In this document: positions 8,703 to 16,992 of the stretch, piece after piece
How positions within the stretch are numbered: position 1 is the first letter of the stretch
How the letters are laid out: each line of letters starts with the position of its first letter
The notes under the pieces: generated by a model
What the model saw: the letters and a program-made list of their open reading frames with translations, nothing else
What the model was told of the DNA's origin: nothing
Database searches by the model: none
NCBI GenBank assembly: GCA_020073665.1
Contig: JAIQEU010000009.1
Span: 124,001-188,000, forward strand
Direction of reading: 5' to 3'
DNA: 64,000 nucleotides
Source of the DNA: Terriglobia bacterium
GTDB taxonomy: Bacteria > Acidobacteriota > Terriglobia > Terriglobales > Acidobacteriaceae
Position numbers and translations under genes: made by a program

Positions 8703-8808
8703 GGTTTCAAACGCTAGCCTCAACTGCAGACCAATGCAAGTACAACTTGCGGTCCCAGACCTGGGCTTGATGGTGCTCCGTCGAAATGAAATACTACCGG
8801 ACAATTCC

Positions 8809-9171
8809 ATGAACTACGGCGTCTTCCGCCTTGCTCTCGGGGTGATCAGCCGGGGTGGTCGCTTTGCTAAACGCAAGGTTCAGCTTCGCGGTTGTGAGTC
8901 GTGGCCCCTGGCCGATGGAAAGCTCTTTCAGGCCAGGGTGGGATCGCGCCAGGATGCCGGTTGGTTCGTGCAGCTCACCTATTCGTACGCGGCCGAGGGT
9001 GAATATTACTCAGGCACCTACCAGCAGGACTTTTTCCGGAAGAAGACTGCGGAGGCATTTGCCGAGCGCTTTCCGAAAGGAACCCAGATTCCCGTCCATT
9101 ACAGGCCGGGGAAGCCGGAAGCCTCCACCGTGGTCCCACAGGATCTGCACTTGCACCTGGCCGGTCTTTGA
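8809..9171 (+). CDS. DUF3592-like hypothetical protein
   Basis: A 120-residue protein from the ATG at 8809 ([11 protein letters not shown]). The core contains [19 protein letters not shown] and a C-terminal [13 protein letters not shown] segment; this resembles the DUF3592 pattern where a beta-sheet domain ends in a YxPxxPxxS element. In-frame ATGs upstream (8734, 8770) add residues that overlap the divergent zinc-ribbon gene and look unrelated. No ribosome-binding site is clear for any start. Function unknown. Confidence 0.65.
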   Translation: MNYGVFRLALGVISRGGRFAKRKVQLRGCESWPLADGKLFQARVGSRQDAGWFVQLTYSYAAEGEYYSGTYQQDFFRKKTAEAFAERFPKGTQIPVHYRPGKPEASTVVPQDLHLHLAGL

Positions 9172-9181
9172 CGGTGTTTCT

Positions 9182-9616
9182 CTAAGGTCGACTTGTGGGG
9201 AGATTGCTGTTCCAGCAATCCGCCACGATCAGCCATGCTCCCAGCCGCCGCCAGGCGTGGACAAACTTGCCCCGCTCCCCCACCGTCGTCCCGTTCTCCT
9301 GCCGCACGGCTACCGTATAGCGACCAATCTCGATCGCCATGTCGCTGGAGTAATCCACCTGCACCGTCTCCAGCCGCAGGTCCTGGCATCCCGACTCCCC
9401 CAGTTCCCGCAACACTCGCTCGATGGCCTTCGGCCCGTAGGCGGCTTCACGATGCGGAGGCATCAGGACGCCATCGGAGGCGAACAACACCGCCACCTGG
9501 TCGTAGTTGCCGGTATTGAAGGCGGTGTTGTAGTCCTGGGTCAATCCTCGGATGGTCGATTCCACGTCCAGAAAAGGAGCGGGGTTAGGGACACTATTTC
9601 CGAATGGCCGGTACAT
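9182..9616 (-). CDS. NTF2/SnoaL-like protein (SgcJ/DUF4440 type)
   Basis: A 144-residue alpha+beta-cone protein. The pattern IRGLTQDYNTAFNTGNYDQVAVLFASDGVLMPP (about 20-52) followed by a GPKAIERVLREL helix and beta strands ending in WLIVADCWNS is typical of SnoaL-like ketosteroid-isomerase-related proteins. AGGAGG lies 8 nt before the ATG at 9616; the TTG one codon upstream is rejected. Such proteins may bind small hydrophobic ligands or act as enzymes; no substrate can be named. Confidence 0.8.
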   Translation of the reverse strand: MYRPFGNSVPNPAPFLDVESTIRGLTQDYNTAFNTGNYDQVAVLFASDGVLMPPHREAAYGPKAIERVLRELGESGCQDLRLETVQVDYSSDMAIEIGRYTVAVRQENGTTVGERGKFVHAWRRLGAWLIVADCWNSNLPTSRP

Positions 9617-9834
9617 CAAAGCTGCCTCCTGGGGAAAAGGCTCGTTTACGCTTCTCGGTCCTTGCGAAACGTGAACGACGCTGCAATCTAAATGTCATTC
9701 TAGCCCAAAAAAGGCGGGAAGGAATCGGCGACTTTTCCAACGTAGTGGTCCGCGGCGACTGCTGCGCGTGCCCCCCGCGATCAAATCGAGGTAGAATCAC
9801 CGCCGGGCATTTTGCATGGTGGAGGGTGACCGCT

Positions 9835-11226
9835 ATGTACTTCGAACAGTTTTATCTCGGCTGTCTGGCGCACGCTTCCTACCTGCTGGGATCGGAAGGC
9901 GAGGCCGCCGTGGTCGACCCCCAGCGCGACGTCGACCTCTACCTGAGAGCCGCCGACGAGCACGGTTTGAAAATTCGACACATTCTTGAAACCCACTTGC
10001 ATGCCGATTTTGTTTCCGGGCACAAGGAACTCGCCGCCCGTACTGGCGCGAAAATTTACATCGGGTCGCAGGCCGGCGCGACGTTCGCGCACGTTGACGT
10101 ACACGACGGATTCGAGCTGCGCTTCGGCCAATTACGAATCAGAATCCTGGAGACCCCTGGGCACACGCCCGAGAGCACTTGCCTGCTGGTGACCGACGAA
10201 GAGAAGTCGCCGCGTCCCTGGGCCGTGCTTACAGGCGATACGCTGTTTCTCGGAGATGTGGGGCGTCCAGATCTTTCGAAGACGCACACTCCCGAGCAAC
10301 TGGCGGGCCTGCTTTACGACAGCCTGCACAACCAGTTGATGAAGTTACCCGACGACGTTCTGGTGTATCCCGCCCATGGCGCAGGTTCGCTGTGCGGGCG
10401 CAACATGCGTGCCGAACGCTCTTCCACCATCGGCACCGAACGGCTCACCAACTATGCCCTGCAAATCCGGAACCGGAATGAGTTCGTGAAGCAGATGACA
10501 GCCAATCTGCCAGCCCGCCCCGATTACTTCCTGCAGGATGCGGAAATTAACCGCGAAGGCGCGCCGGCGCTGGCTGACTTGCCGGAGTTACGGGCGATTG
10601 CGGCGGCAGAACTGAGAAGAATGCTGGACGATGGCGCCGTGGCGCTTGACGTCCGCCCGGGGAGCGACTTTGCAGCTGAGCACGTCCCCGGCTCCATCAA
10701 CATCGCCCTTTCCGGGCAGTTTGCGTCCTGGGCAGGGACGGTGCTGGGCTTGTCGTCACGACCCATCCTGATTGCGGGCAGCGCGGAGCAGTTGACCGAG
10801 GCCAGGCTGCGGCTGGCACGGGTGGGCATCGAAGCGGCTCGAGGATTTCTGGAAGGAGGCGTCCCCGCATGGAAGCAGGCGGGATTTCCCGTGGCGGAGT
10901 TACTTCAAATTTCAGTGCAGCAATTGAGCGAACGCATGCAGGCGCGCGCGCCGCAAGTGTTGGACGTGCGCCGCGAGCCGGAATGGCAGGCCGGGCATAT
11001 CGAGGGGGCGTCCTGGTGGCCACTCGACAGGTTCCATGCTGCGTTGCCGGGGATCGACAAGGACTCGCCGGTGGCCGTCCACTGCAAGAGCGGATACCGC
11101 AGCGTGATTGCATGCTGCCTGCTGCGGCGCGCCGGATTTCAGAACGTGATGAACGTCTCAGGCGGCTTCGACGCCTGGCAACAAGCGCAGTTACCCTTCG
11201 TAACCGAAGCGCCCGTCCAGGTGTGA
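9835..11226 (+). CDS. Persulfide dioxygenase-rhodanese fusion (CstB-like)
   Basis: 463 residues with three domains. The N-terminal metallo-beta-lactamase domain (1-230) has THLHADFVSGH (H54, H56, D58, H63) and a C-terminal PAHGAGSLCG. A rhodanese-like domain (about 265-350) lacks the active cysteine (IAGSAE at that place), and a C-terminal rhodanese has CKSGYRS with C417. This matches persulfide dioxygenase-sulfurtransferases that oxidise sulfane sulfur to sulfite and thiosulfate. The ATG at 9835 follows GGAGGG; the longer open frame back to 9604 runs through a promoter region and is rejected. The general hydrolase name would be an under-call. Confidence 0.85.
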   Translation: MYFEQFYLGCLAHASYLLGSEGEAAVVDPQRDVDLYLRAADEHGLKIRHILETHLHADFVSGHKELAARTGAKIYIGSQAGATFAHVDVHDGFELRFGQLRIRILETPGHTPESTCLLVTDEEKSPRPWAVLTGDTLFLGDVGRPDLSKTHTPEQLAGLLYDSLHNQLMKLPDDVLVYPAHGAGSLCGRNMRAERSSTIGTERLTNYALQIRNRNEFVKQMTANLPARPDYFLQDAEINREGAPALADLPELRAIAAAELRRMLDDGAVALDVRPGSDFAAEHVPGSINIALSGQFASWAGTVLGLSSRPILIAGSAEQLTEARLRLARVGIEAARGFLEGGVPAWKQAGFPVAELLQISVQQLSERMQARAPQVLDVRREPEWQAGHIEGASWWPLDRFHAALPGIDKDSPVAVHCKSGYRSVIACCLLRRAGFQNVMNVSGGFDAWQQAQLPFVTEAPVQV

Positions 11227-11286
11227 CTGCTGACGAGCAGCGGCATTGTCGTATGCTGCAGATCCTTTCGTTCGGCTCGATCAGGT

Positions 11287-11317
11287 AAAAAAACCGGCGG
11301 GCTGGGGGACCCGCCGG
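11287..11317 (-). terminator. Intrinsic terminator of the first propeller gene
   Basis: On the minus strand CCGGCGGG pairs with CCCGCCGG around an 8-nt loop and is followed by seven Ts. Part of a set: near-identical stems end the next two propeller genes. On the plus strand a TTTT follows after a short spacer, so it may also stop the upstream rhodanese gene. Confidence 0.92.
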
Positions 11318-11386
11318 TCGTTTTCATCTGCACATCCACCGCCGATCCGGCCAATCCAGCGGCGGCTGCTTCGCATCCAGAAATAC

Positions 11387-12583
11387 TTACTTAGTCACGG
11401 TGGCCAAGCCCATCGGAATCCCACCCAGGGGCAAGCCCAGGTTGATGGCAGCGTGGTTTTCGCTGAGCATGCCGTTGACATCGATGTTCAGCACATGCAG
11501 CGAGCCACCGCGATCGACCACGTACAAGAACGTCCCGGTGGGGTCGATCTTGAGGTGTGCCGGCAGTGATCCGCTCGGTGACAGTGTGAAATGCTGAAGC
11601 TGAATCGGGTTGCCCGCGTTGGTGGTGTCGTACACGGTAACGGTTCCGGACCCGGTCTCGCCGCTGTAAAGGCGGGTACCGACAGAATTCATGGTGAGCC
11701 AGCACACCAGCGAGCCCGGGTTGGAGACGCTGCGAACTATGCTCAGGTTGCCTGCGCTATCGTACTTGTTGACGGTGATCTGGCTCATGCCGGGTAGCCC
11801 GACGTAAAGTCCGTTTCGTGTGGGGATCATGACCCCACCCAGAGTTACCCCGCTGGCAACATCTTCGCTGACTTCAGAGAGTGCGCCGGCTTTGTTGGCC
11901 TTGTAGGCTACGACTTTGTCGTTCATGAACTCAATCCCGAAGAACTGCACGCGAGTTCCCGGACGCGTGAGCACCTGCGCGGGTGAGGTCCCGGATGCGA
12001 TGCTAAACGCCGAACCAGGGTTCATGGTCATAGACCCCGCCCCGGTCACCTCGAACGTCACGTAACTGGGCACTCCCCCGGTCTGTGCCGGATCGGAGTT
12101 CTTGTTCAACGCGACCATCAGGGAATCGCCGTTGGCATAGGCGTTCTCTTTGACCGCCAGACTGACCGGGTCCTGACCACCGGAGGAGAAAGGCGAGCCG
12201 GCATTCGCGGTCAAGCTGCCGTCCGTGTTGATCGAGAAGGAAGAGATGGTGTTGGAGTTCCCGTTCACTGCGAACAGCAGAGAGCCAGCGCTGTTGGAGA
12301 GCAGCTCTCCATCGGAGTCGAATTGAATGTCGGAAAACACTCCGGTTACTCCGAACCCACCGGTGAGATAGGGGGAACCGGGCAACGGTGTGAGGTTTCC
12401 CGCACCGTCATTGCTGAAACCAAGGACTTCGTTTCCACTGCCACCGGTGACGTTACCTTCCACGTACACCAGGTTGAGCTGAGCATGAGTCAACGGCGCT
12501 AAGCCAAGCGACAGGGCAAGTAGTACAAGAACCGCGAGCCCTGCCCTGTAGCCAGCGCGCCTCCCCAAGTTGGCGACTGACAT
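11387..12583 (-). CDS. Secreted beta-propeller protein, tandem paralog 1
   Basis: 398 residues with a signal peptide (MSVANLGRR...THAQ) cleaved near residue 35. The mature protein consists of repeating blades with motifs such as IQFDSDGELL, GGQDPVSLAV, LYSGETGSGTVTVYD and LPAHLKIDPTGTFLYVVDRGG, the pattern of the YVTN/6-phosphogluconolactonase-like seven-bladed propeller superfamily. AGGAGG lies just before the ATG at 12583; the open frame to 12745 is leader RNA, not protein. Closely related to the two following genes. Periplasmic or surface; substrate unknown, and lactonase activity should not be assumed. Confidence 0.85.
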   Translation of the reverse strand: MSVANLGRRAGYRAGLAVLVLLALSLGLAPLTHAQLNLVYVEGNVTGGSGNEVLGFSNDGAGNLTPLPGSPYLTGGFGVTGVFSDIQFDSDGELLSNSAGSLLFAVNGNSNTISSFSINTDGSLTANAGSPFSSGGQDPVSLAVKENAYANGDSLMVALNKNSDPAQTGGVPSYVTFEVTGAGSMTMNPGSAFSIASGTSPAQVLTRPGTRVQFFGIEFMNDKVVAYKANKAGALSEVSEDVASGVTLGGVMIPTRNGLYVGLPGMSQITVNKYDSAGNLSIVRSVSNPGSLVCWLTMNSVGTRLYSGETGSGTVTVYDTTNAGNPIQLQHFTLSPSGSLPAHLKIDPTGTFLYVVDRGGSLHVLNIDVNGMLSENHAAINLGLPLGGIPMGLATVTK

Positions 12584-12780
12584 TGTTGTCCTCCTGAAGT
12601 TTGCAACTGCTGTGATTTGGAATCGATCCGCACTCGAAGCGCGCACTTCACAGTGGGTGTCTCTTGAACGATTTATTTTAAGAATTCCCCACAGTCCTAC
12701 AGGCGGGCCCAAGCGACGGATAGCTTGCCCTTTTCGGGCGGCCATGGCTAGAGAGCGAAAGACTCTGTGAACAGTTTTGC
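12584..12780 (-). promoter_or_regulatory. Conserved 5' leader of propeller gene 1
   Basis: Shares ordered blocks with the leaders at 14163 and 15811. These are AGAGTCTTTCG-CTCT-CTAG far upstream, CCTGTAGGACTGTGGGG, a CCCAC block, GAAGTGCGCGCTTCG, ATTCC and TTCAGGAGG before the ATG. GTGGGG can pair with the CCCAC block to enclose an A/T-rich stretch, and GAAGT can pair with GCTTC. This may be a structured 5' UTR, a promoter with operators, or both. Part of the gene-free stretch 12584-12962. Confidence 0.6.
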
Positions 12781-12874
12781 AATTTTCGTGCTTTTTCTTG
12801 CCGATTCTGCCTAAGGCCCCTGCTGAGCCTAGTTGAGGTGCTTTCCAGACGGTGCACGGTGAACTTGGCGCAGC

Positions 12875-12905
12875 AAAAACCGGCGGTTTGGGGGGCCCGC
12901 CGGTT
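12875..12905 (-). terminator. Intrinsic terminator of the second propeller gene
   Basis: AACCGGCGG (12878-12886) pairs with CCGCCGGTT (12897-12905); on the minus strand it is followed by a T-run (complement of 12875-12879). It lies 58 nt after the stop codon of the gene at 12963 and closely resembles the terminators at 11287 and 14531. Confidence 0.9.
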
Positions 12906-12962
12906 CCAGTGTTTCCGCGTCCGCCGCCAACTAGAACGTCCGCGGACTTTGTCCAGGAAGCA

Positions 12963-14162
12963 CTACTTCATCATGGTAACCATGCCCTGCGCGATGGCGC
13001 CCAGGGGCAAGCCGATCTTCACCGGCGTAATCGTCTCGGTCAAGGTGCCGTCGACCGCTGAGACGTTCAGGACGTGGATGCTGCCCAGGCGATCCAGCAC
13101 GTACAAGAACTGCCCGGTGGGATCCAGTTTCAGGTGAGCCGGCAGCGAACCCGCCGCCAGGCTGAAGTGCTGCAGCTGGGTGGGTGTCGCGGGAGCGGTA
13201 GTGTCGTAAACCGTCACCGTGCCGGATCCGGTTTCACTGGTATACAGACGGTTCCCTGAGGCATTCATGTTCATCCAGCAAATCAGTGTGCCCTGGTTGG
13301 CCACGGTCTTCAGGAAGGTCAGATTGCCGAGAGTGTCGTACGTGGTCACCCCAACCTCCGACAGCATCGGTAGGCCGCTATACACCGCTTTCTTCGTCCC
13401 CGGCACCACCACGCTGCCCAGGGTAACGCTGGGTGAAATCGCTTCACTGATCTCAGTCAGCACACCCGAGCTGTTGGCCTGGTAGGTCACGACTTTGCTG
13501 TTCATGAACTCGTCCGCAAAGAACTGCACCAGCTTGCCGGGCCGTGGCATCACCTGCGCTGGCGAGGTTCCAACCGGCAGGTTGAAGATGGAGCCGGCGT
13601 TCAGGGTCATGGTTCCGGTGGAAGTCACATCAAAGGTGGCGTAACCCGGAATTCCACCGGTCTGTCCCGGATCCGAGGCCTTGTTCACGACTGTCAGGAC
13701 GGATACGTTGTTGGGCAGCACGTTTTCTTTCAGTGCCACGCTGACTGGATCCTGGCCGCCGGAAGCGAAAGGCGAGCCCGGGATCGGCCGCATGGTGCCG
13801 TCGGGGTTGATTTTGAACACGCTGATGTTGTTGGAATGGCCGTTGACCGCAAACATCAAAGTACCGGCGCTGTTGGCGATTATTTCCCCGTCAGAATCAA
13901 ACTGGATGTCGGAGAAAATACCGGTCGGGCCGGTGCCGTTGGTCAGGTAAGGTGTGTGAGCAAGTTTGGTGAGGTGCCCGGCTCCGTCATTGCTGAAACC
14001 GATGATGCCGTTGCCGCGTCCTGCCGAATTGCTGATCTCCACATAAACCAGGTTCAACTGGGCGTGGGCCACGGGTGCTGCGACTAGCGAAAACGCCAGC
14101 AGCGCCAAGGCTACCAGGGTAGACGCGTATGCGATTCGCCGCGAGAAGTTGGCGACACTCAT
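12963..14162 (-). CDS. Secreted beta-propeller protein, tandem paralog 2
   Basis: 399 residues with the same start MSVANFSRR and signal peptide ending AHAQ. Blade motifs are shared with its neighbours: GFSNDGAGHL, IQFDSDGEII, GGQDPVSVAL, LYTSETGSGTVTVYD, LPAHLKLDPTGQFLYVLDRLGS. It is the most diverged of the three in the first blade (EISNSAGRGN in place of EGNVTGGSGN). The ribosome-binding site AGGAGG precedes the ATG at 14162. It has its own leader and terminator, so each copy is a separate transcription unit. Function unknown. Confidence 0.85.
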   Translation of the reverse strand: MSVANFSRRIAYASTLVALALLAFSLVAAPVAHAQLNLVYVEISNSAGRGNGIIGFSNDGAGHLTKLAHTPYLTNGTGPTGIFSDIQFDSDGEIIANSAGTLMFAVNGHSNNISVFKINPDGTMRPIPGSPFASGGQDPVSVALKENVLPNNVSVLTVVNKASDPGQTGGIPGYATFDVTSTGTMTLNAGSIFNLPVGTSPAQVMPRPGKLVQFFADEFMNSKVVTYQANSSGVLTEISEAISPSVTLGSVVVPGTKKAVYSGLPMLSEVGVTTYDTLGNLTFLKTVANQGTLICWMNMNASGNRLYTSETGSGTVTVYDTTAPATPTQLQHFSLAAGSLPAHLKLDPTGQFLYVLDRLGSIHVLNVSAVDGTLTETITPVKIGLPLGAIAQGMVTMMK

Positions 14163-14365
14163 TTTCTTTCCTCCTGAAGTTTTGAAGCACTAGGATTGGA
14201 ACTGGCCCGCACCCGAAGCGCGCACTTCCGGTGGGTTTGTGTTTCAACCTGGTTGAAAAATCCCCCACAAGTTCTACAGGTGGGCCCCAATCATCCGAGC
14301 CATGTTCCGCTTTCTGCGAGGCGATTTCTAGTGGCAGAAAGGCTCTATGAAGTGTTTTGCAGCTA
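14163..14365 (-). promoter_or_regulatory. Conserved 5' leader of propeller gene 2
   Basis: Carries the same ordered blocks as the copies at 12584 and 15811: ATAGAGCCTTTC, CCTGTAGAACTTGTGGGGGA, TCAACCAGGTTGA, AACCCACCGGAAGTGCGCGCTTCGG split over 14220-14250, GTTCC and CTTCAGGAGG. In this copy GTGGGG..CCCAC enclose a perfect small hairpin TCAAC-CAG-GTTGA, and GGAA pairs with TTCC. The rest of the gene-free stretch to 14616 holds only the terminator of gene 3. Confidence 0.6.
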
Positions 14366-14530
14366 GTGAAGCGTTTTGCAGCTTGCGTGGCTTTCCATGC
14401 CATTCTCGAGGACGCCAGGCAGCGGTTTCTGTCGCCGGGTCGGCCGGGAGAGCAGCTTGTTGACGCCAGTTTTCTTGACAGACCACCTCGGCGCCGAACC
14501 TGGACCCCTGGACGATGGCCAGAGGCAGCA

Positions 14531-14559
14531 AGAAACCGGCGGGTGGGGATCCGCCGGTT
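14531..14559 (-). terminator. Terminator of the third propeller gene
   Basis: AACCGGCGG (14534-14542) pairs with CCGCCGGTT (14551-14559) around an 8-nt loop. The T-tract is short (TTTCTT on the minus strand), so it may be weaker than the other two, whose stem sequence it repeats almost exactly. Confidence 0.8.
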
Positions 14560-14616
14560 CGGTCTCATTCCACATCCACAGCCCGTGATCAGGCTGCAGC
14601 GGCTGTCTCCAGCCGG

Positions 14617-15810
14617 TTATTTGCTCATAGTGACGATACCCATCGGAATGGCTCCCGCGGGCATCCCCAGATTGACCGCGGTGTGAGTCTCGGTCACGGT
14701 CCCGTCGCCGGCTACGTTCAGCACGTGCAGCGATCCGCCGCGATCCACCACGTACAGGAACTGCCCGGTGGGATCCAGCTTGAGATGCGCCGGTAAGGAA
14801 CCCGACGGAGTGAGCGTGAAGTGCTGCAACTGCTTGGGGACGCCGGGGTTAGTGGTGTCATAGACGCTGATCGTCCCCGATCCAGTTTCTCCGCTATAAA
14901 CCCGGGTGCCTGCCGGGTTGATGGCCAGCCAGCAGATCAGCGCTCCCTTGTTGGGGACGGTGCGCAAGAACGACAGAGCACCCCCCGAGGTGTACTTGTT
15001 GACCGAAAGCTGGCTCACCAGAGGCAAGCCACCGTAGACCGCCCCCCTGCTGGGATGCACGATCCCACCCAGCACTGCGCTGGGAGTGGTGTCGGAACTG
15101 ACCAGACCAAGCTTGCCGGCCATGTTGGCCCGGTAAAGCGCGACCCTGGCGCTCATGAACTCGATGCCGAAAAACTGCACCGGAGCGCCGGGTCGCAGCA
15201 TAATCTGCGCCGGAGAGGATCCACTCGGCAGATTCAAGCTCGAGCCGGCATTCATGGTAACGCTGCCACTGGTAGTCACGCGGAAGGTGGTGTAATTCGG
15301 AATCCCGCCCGTTTGCGAAGGGTCTGAAGCCTTGTTCACCGCCACCATCAGCGAGTCCCCGTTGCTGTAGGCATTCTCGCGCAGCGCCAGGCTGACCGGA
15401 TCCTGTCCTCCCGAAGCGATGGGCGAGCCGATGGCCGACAAACTTCCGTTTGCGTTGACGGTAAATGCAGAAATGGTGTTGGAGTTGCCGTTTACTGCGA
15501 ACATCAAGCTCCCCGCTTTGTTCGCCACCAGTTCTCCGTCGGAATCGAACTGGATGTCGGAAAACACTCCGGTCACACCGATTCCGCCGGTGAGATAAGG
15601 AGAGCCTGAAAGTGCGGTGAGATTTCCAGTACCGTCGTTGCTGAAGCCGGCGATCACGTTGCCGCTGCCAGTGGTGACGTTGCCTTCCACGTACACCAGG
15701 TTAAGTTGAGCCTGGGCCGGCGCGGTCAAGCCCGCCGACAAGCCGAGCAGCCCCAGCGCTGCCAGCGCAGTTGCAGACACGAATCGCCGAACCAAGTTGG
15801 CGACTGACAT
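14617..15810 (-). CDS. Secreted beta-propeller protein, tandem paralog 3
   Basis: 397 residues from the ATG at 15810, which follows AGGAGG at 7 nt. Signal peptide (MSVANLVRR...AQAQ), then the same blade set as its neighbours; it is closest to paralog 1 through GNVTTGSGNVIAGFSNDG and NKYTSGG. It ends MGIVTMSK, like MGLATVTK and GMVTMMK in the other two copies. Extension to 15918 would translate the conserved leader and is rejected. Probably exported; role unknown. Confidence 0.85.
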   Translation of the reverse strand: MSVANLVRRFVSATALAALGLLGLSAGLTAPAQAQLNLVYVEGNVTTGSGNVIAGFSNDGTGNLTALSGSPYLTGGIGVTGVFSDIQFDSDGELVANKAGSLMFAVNGNSNTISAFTVNANGSLSAIGSPIASGGQDPVSLALRENAYSNGDSLMVAVNKASDPSQTGGIPNYTTFRVTTSGSVTMNAGSSLNLPSGSSPAQIMLRPGAPVQFFGIEFMSARVALYRANMAGKLGLVSSDTTPSAVLGGIVHPSRGAVYGGLPLVSQLSVNKYTSGGALSFLRTVPNKGALICWLAINPAGTRVYSGETGSGTISVYDTTNPGVPKQLQHFTLTPSGSLPAHLKLDPTGQFLYVVDRGGSLHVLNVAGDGTVTETHTAVNLGMPAGAIPMGIVTMSK

Positions 15811-15995
15811 AATTGCTCCTCCTGAATTTTTCAAGTGTGGATGGAAACCGGCTCGCAGCCCAAGAGCGCACTTCCGGTGGGTTATTCTGGCAACTTGCTT
15901 GAAAACTCCCCCACGCAAGTCTCCACCACGAGTTGCAAGCCCCAGTAGAGTGCGCCATCCACGGCGGGCCGGCTAGAGAACGAAAGACTCTATCC
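15811..15995 (-). promoter_or_regulatory. Conserved 5' leader of propeller gene 3
   Basis: Contains GATAGAGTCTTTCGTTCTCTAG, GTGGGGGAGTTTTCAAG, AACCCACCGGAAGTGCGC, TTTCC and TTCAGGAGG in the same order and similar spacing as the leaders at 12584 and 14163. The spacer between the first two blocks differs in sequence, as expected when only structure or binding sites are kept. Confidence 0.6.
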
Positions 15996-16403
15996 GAGAT
16001 TCTTACCCTGGGACGGCTCAGACCTGGCCGCTGGGGCCGGGGACCAGGGCAAAGCTGCCGTTTCCTGCCGTTGCGCGGACCGCAGCAACAGTCCGGGAAC
16101 GCAGGGACAAGCGCTGGCAGGCTCCGCCGGCACTACCAGCATCGTTGCGACATCCGGTTCAGTAAGCGGGTCACCAATCTCACCGTGACGCCGTAGATAC
16201 ACGACAGGGCGGCTCTCCCCCGAGAGCCGCTTTGCCGCAAGTGATGTGATTCCCCATGGAGACGAGGATTGGCAAGCCCAAAGCTCGATAGCCGTCTGTT
16301 CTTAGTGCGCAGGGATTCTTAGTCCACAGCGCCGCCCCGATGGGCGGTTTGCAAACCCCAAGTGCATCAATTAAGCTTGATTTCTCCGCGAGTTACCACC
16401 CAA
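15996..16403. other. Gene-free stretch with one perfect hairpin
   Basis: No credible gene. The one clear element is a 9-bp hairpin at 16209-16230 (GCGGCTCTC / GAGAGCCGC, 4-nt loop) followed by TTTG; no gene ends into it on the plus strand, so its role is open. The rest shows nothing recognisable up to tRNA-Leu(CAA). Confidence 0.5.
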
Positions 16404-16490
16404 GCCGGGATGGCGGAACTGGCAGACGCAGCGGACTCAAAATCCGCCGGGCTTCGGCCCTTGGGGGTTCGACTCCCCCTCCCGGCACCA
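16404..16490 (+). tRNA. tRNA-Leu (anticodon CAA), likely attachment site
   Basis: Acceptor GCCGGGA pairs with TCCCGGC plus ACCA. The D-arm is GCGGAACTGGCAGACGC. The anticodon arm GCGGA-CTCAAAA-TCCGC gives CAA. The variable arm is CGGGCTTCGGCCCT and the T-arm GGGGG-TTCGACT-CCCCC. All stems are perfect. Its 3' end recurs at 19090-19107 and its 3' half at 39321-39375, as expected for a tRNA gene used as an integration site. Confidence 0.97.
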
Positions 16491-16992
16491 CAATTGTCCA
16501 TTTTAGTTCGAATGGTTTACGAAGAGAATAGAGATCTGCCGGGTTGGTGAGTCCCCCCGTGGCGAACTGCCGACTGTAGTAAAACCGTAGTAATTCTTGA
16601 CAAAAAGTTAGAGACCGTTCCGGTCCCCCGCAGCCCAGCTGCGATCACGTCGGAATCGGGCAGATCCTCTTGAATCCTCAAAGGCTTTCGTCTTTAAAGT
16701 CTGCGGCAGATTGCCCTGGCGTTAAGAATCGGTTACGGAACGGTCGGGAGCGCCGCTCCAGCAAGTGAACCAGAAAACTCTGCAATTGAAGCCGTCGCTA
16801 CACCACCAATCCAAAGTGTTTACGGTCGCGCCATTCGCAGAGCGAGAATTAGTAGTTTTCCACTCACACCTCGATTCCCTTGATGGACGACTTGCTACTG
16901 CTGAGAGGTTACCGAAGTAACTTGCCGCTCTTTAGGCTGCTTCCATAGCGTGGAAGTCAGTTGAGACTGGTCCCCGGCAACAGGAGGATCGG
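16491..16992. other. tRNA-distal flank, partly duplicated at 19108
   Basis: The first about 90 nt (to 16580) align with 19108-19197, sharing GAGTCCCCC and TTTGAATGATTT-like stretches, at roughly two-thirds identity by eye. A TTGACA at about 16598 could be a -35 box, but no matching -10 was seen. No gene recognised. The end holds AGGAGG for the gene at 16993. Confidence 0.55.

Noticed and set aside
11387-15810. Naming the propeller genes 6-phosphogluconolactonase
   Set aside because: Signal peptides place the products outside the cytoplasm and no catalytic residues can be assigned; only the fold is supported.
12584-15995. Known cyclic-di-GMP or other riboswitch in the propeller leaders
   Set aside because: The GGGCAA and CGAAAG-like words seen in leader 1 are absent from leaders 2 and 3, and the GEMM core could not be aligned; reported only as an unclassified conserved leader.
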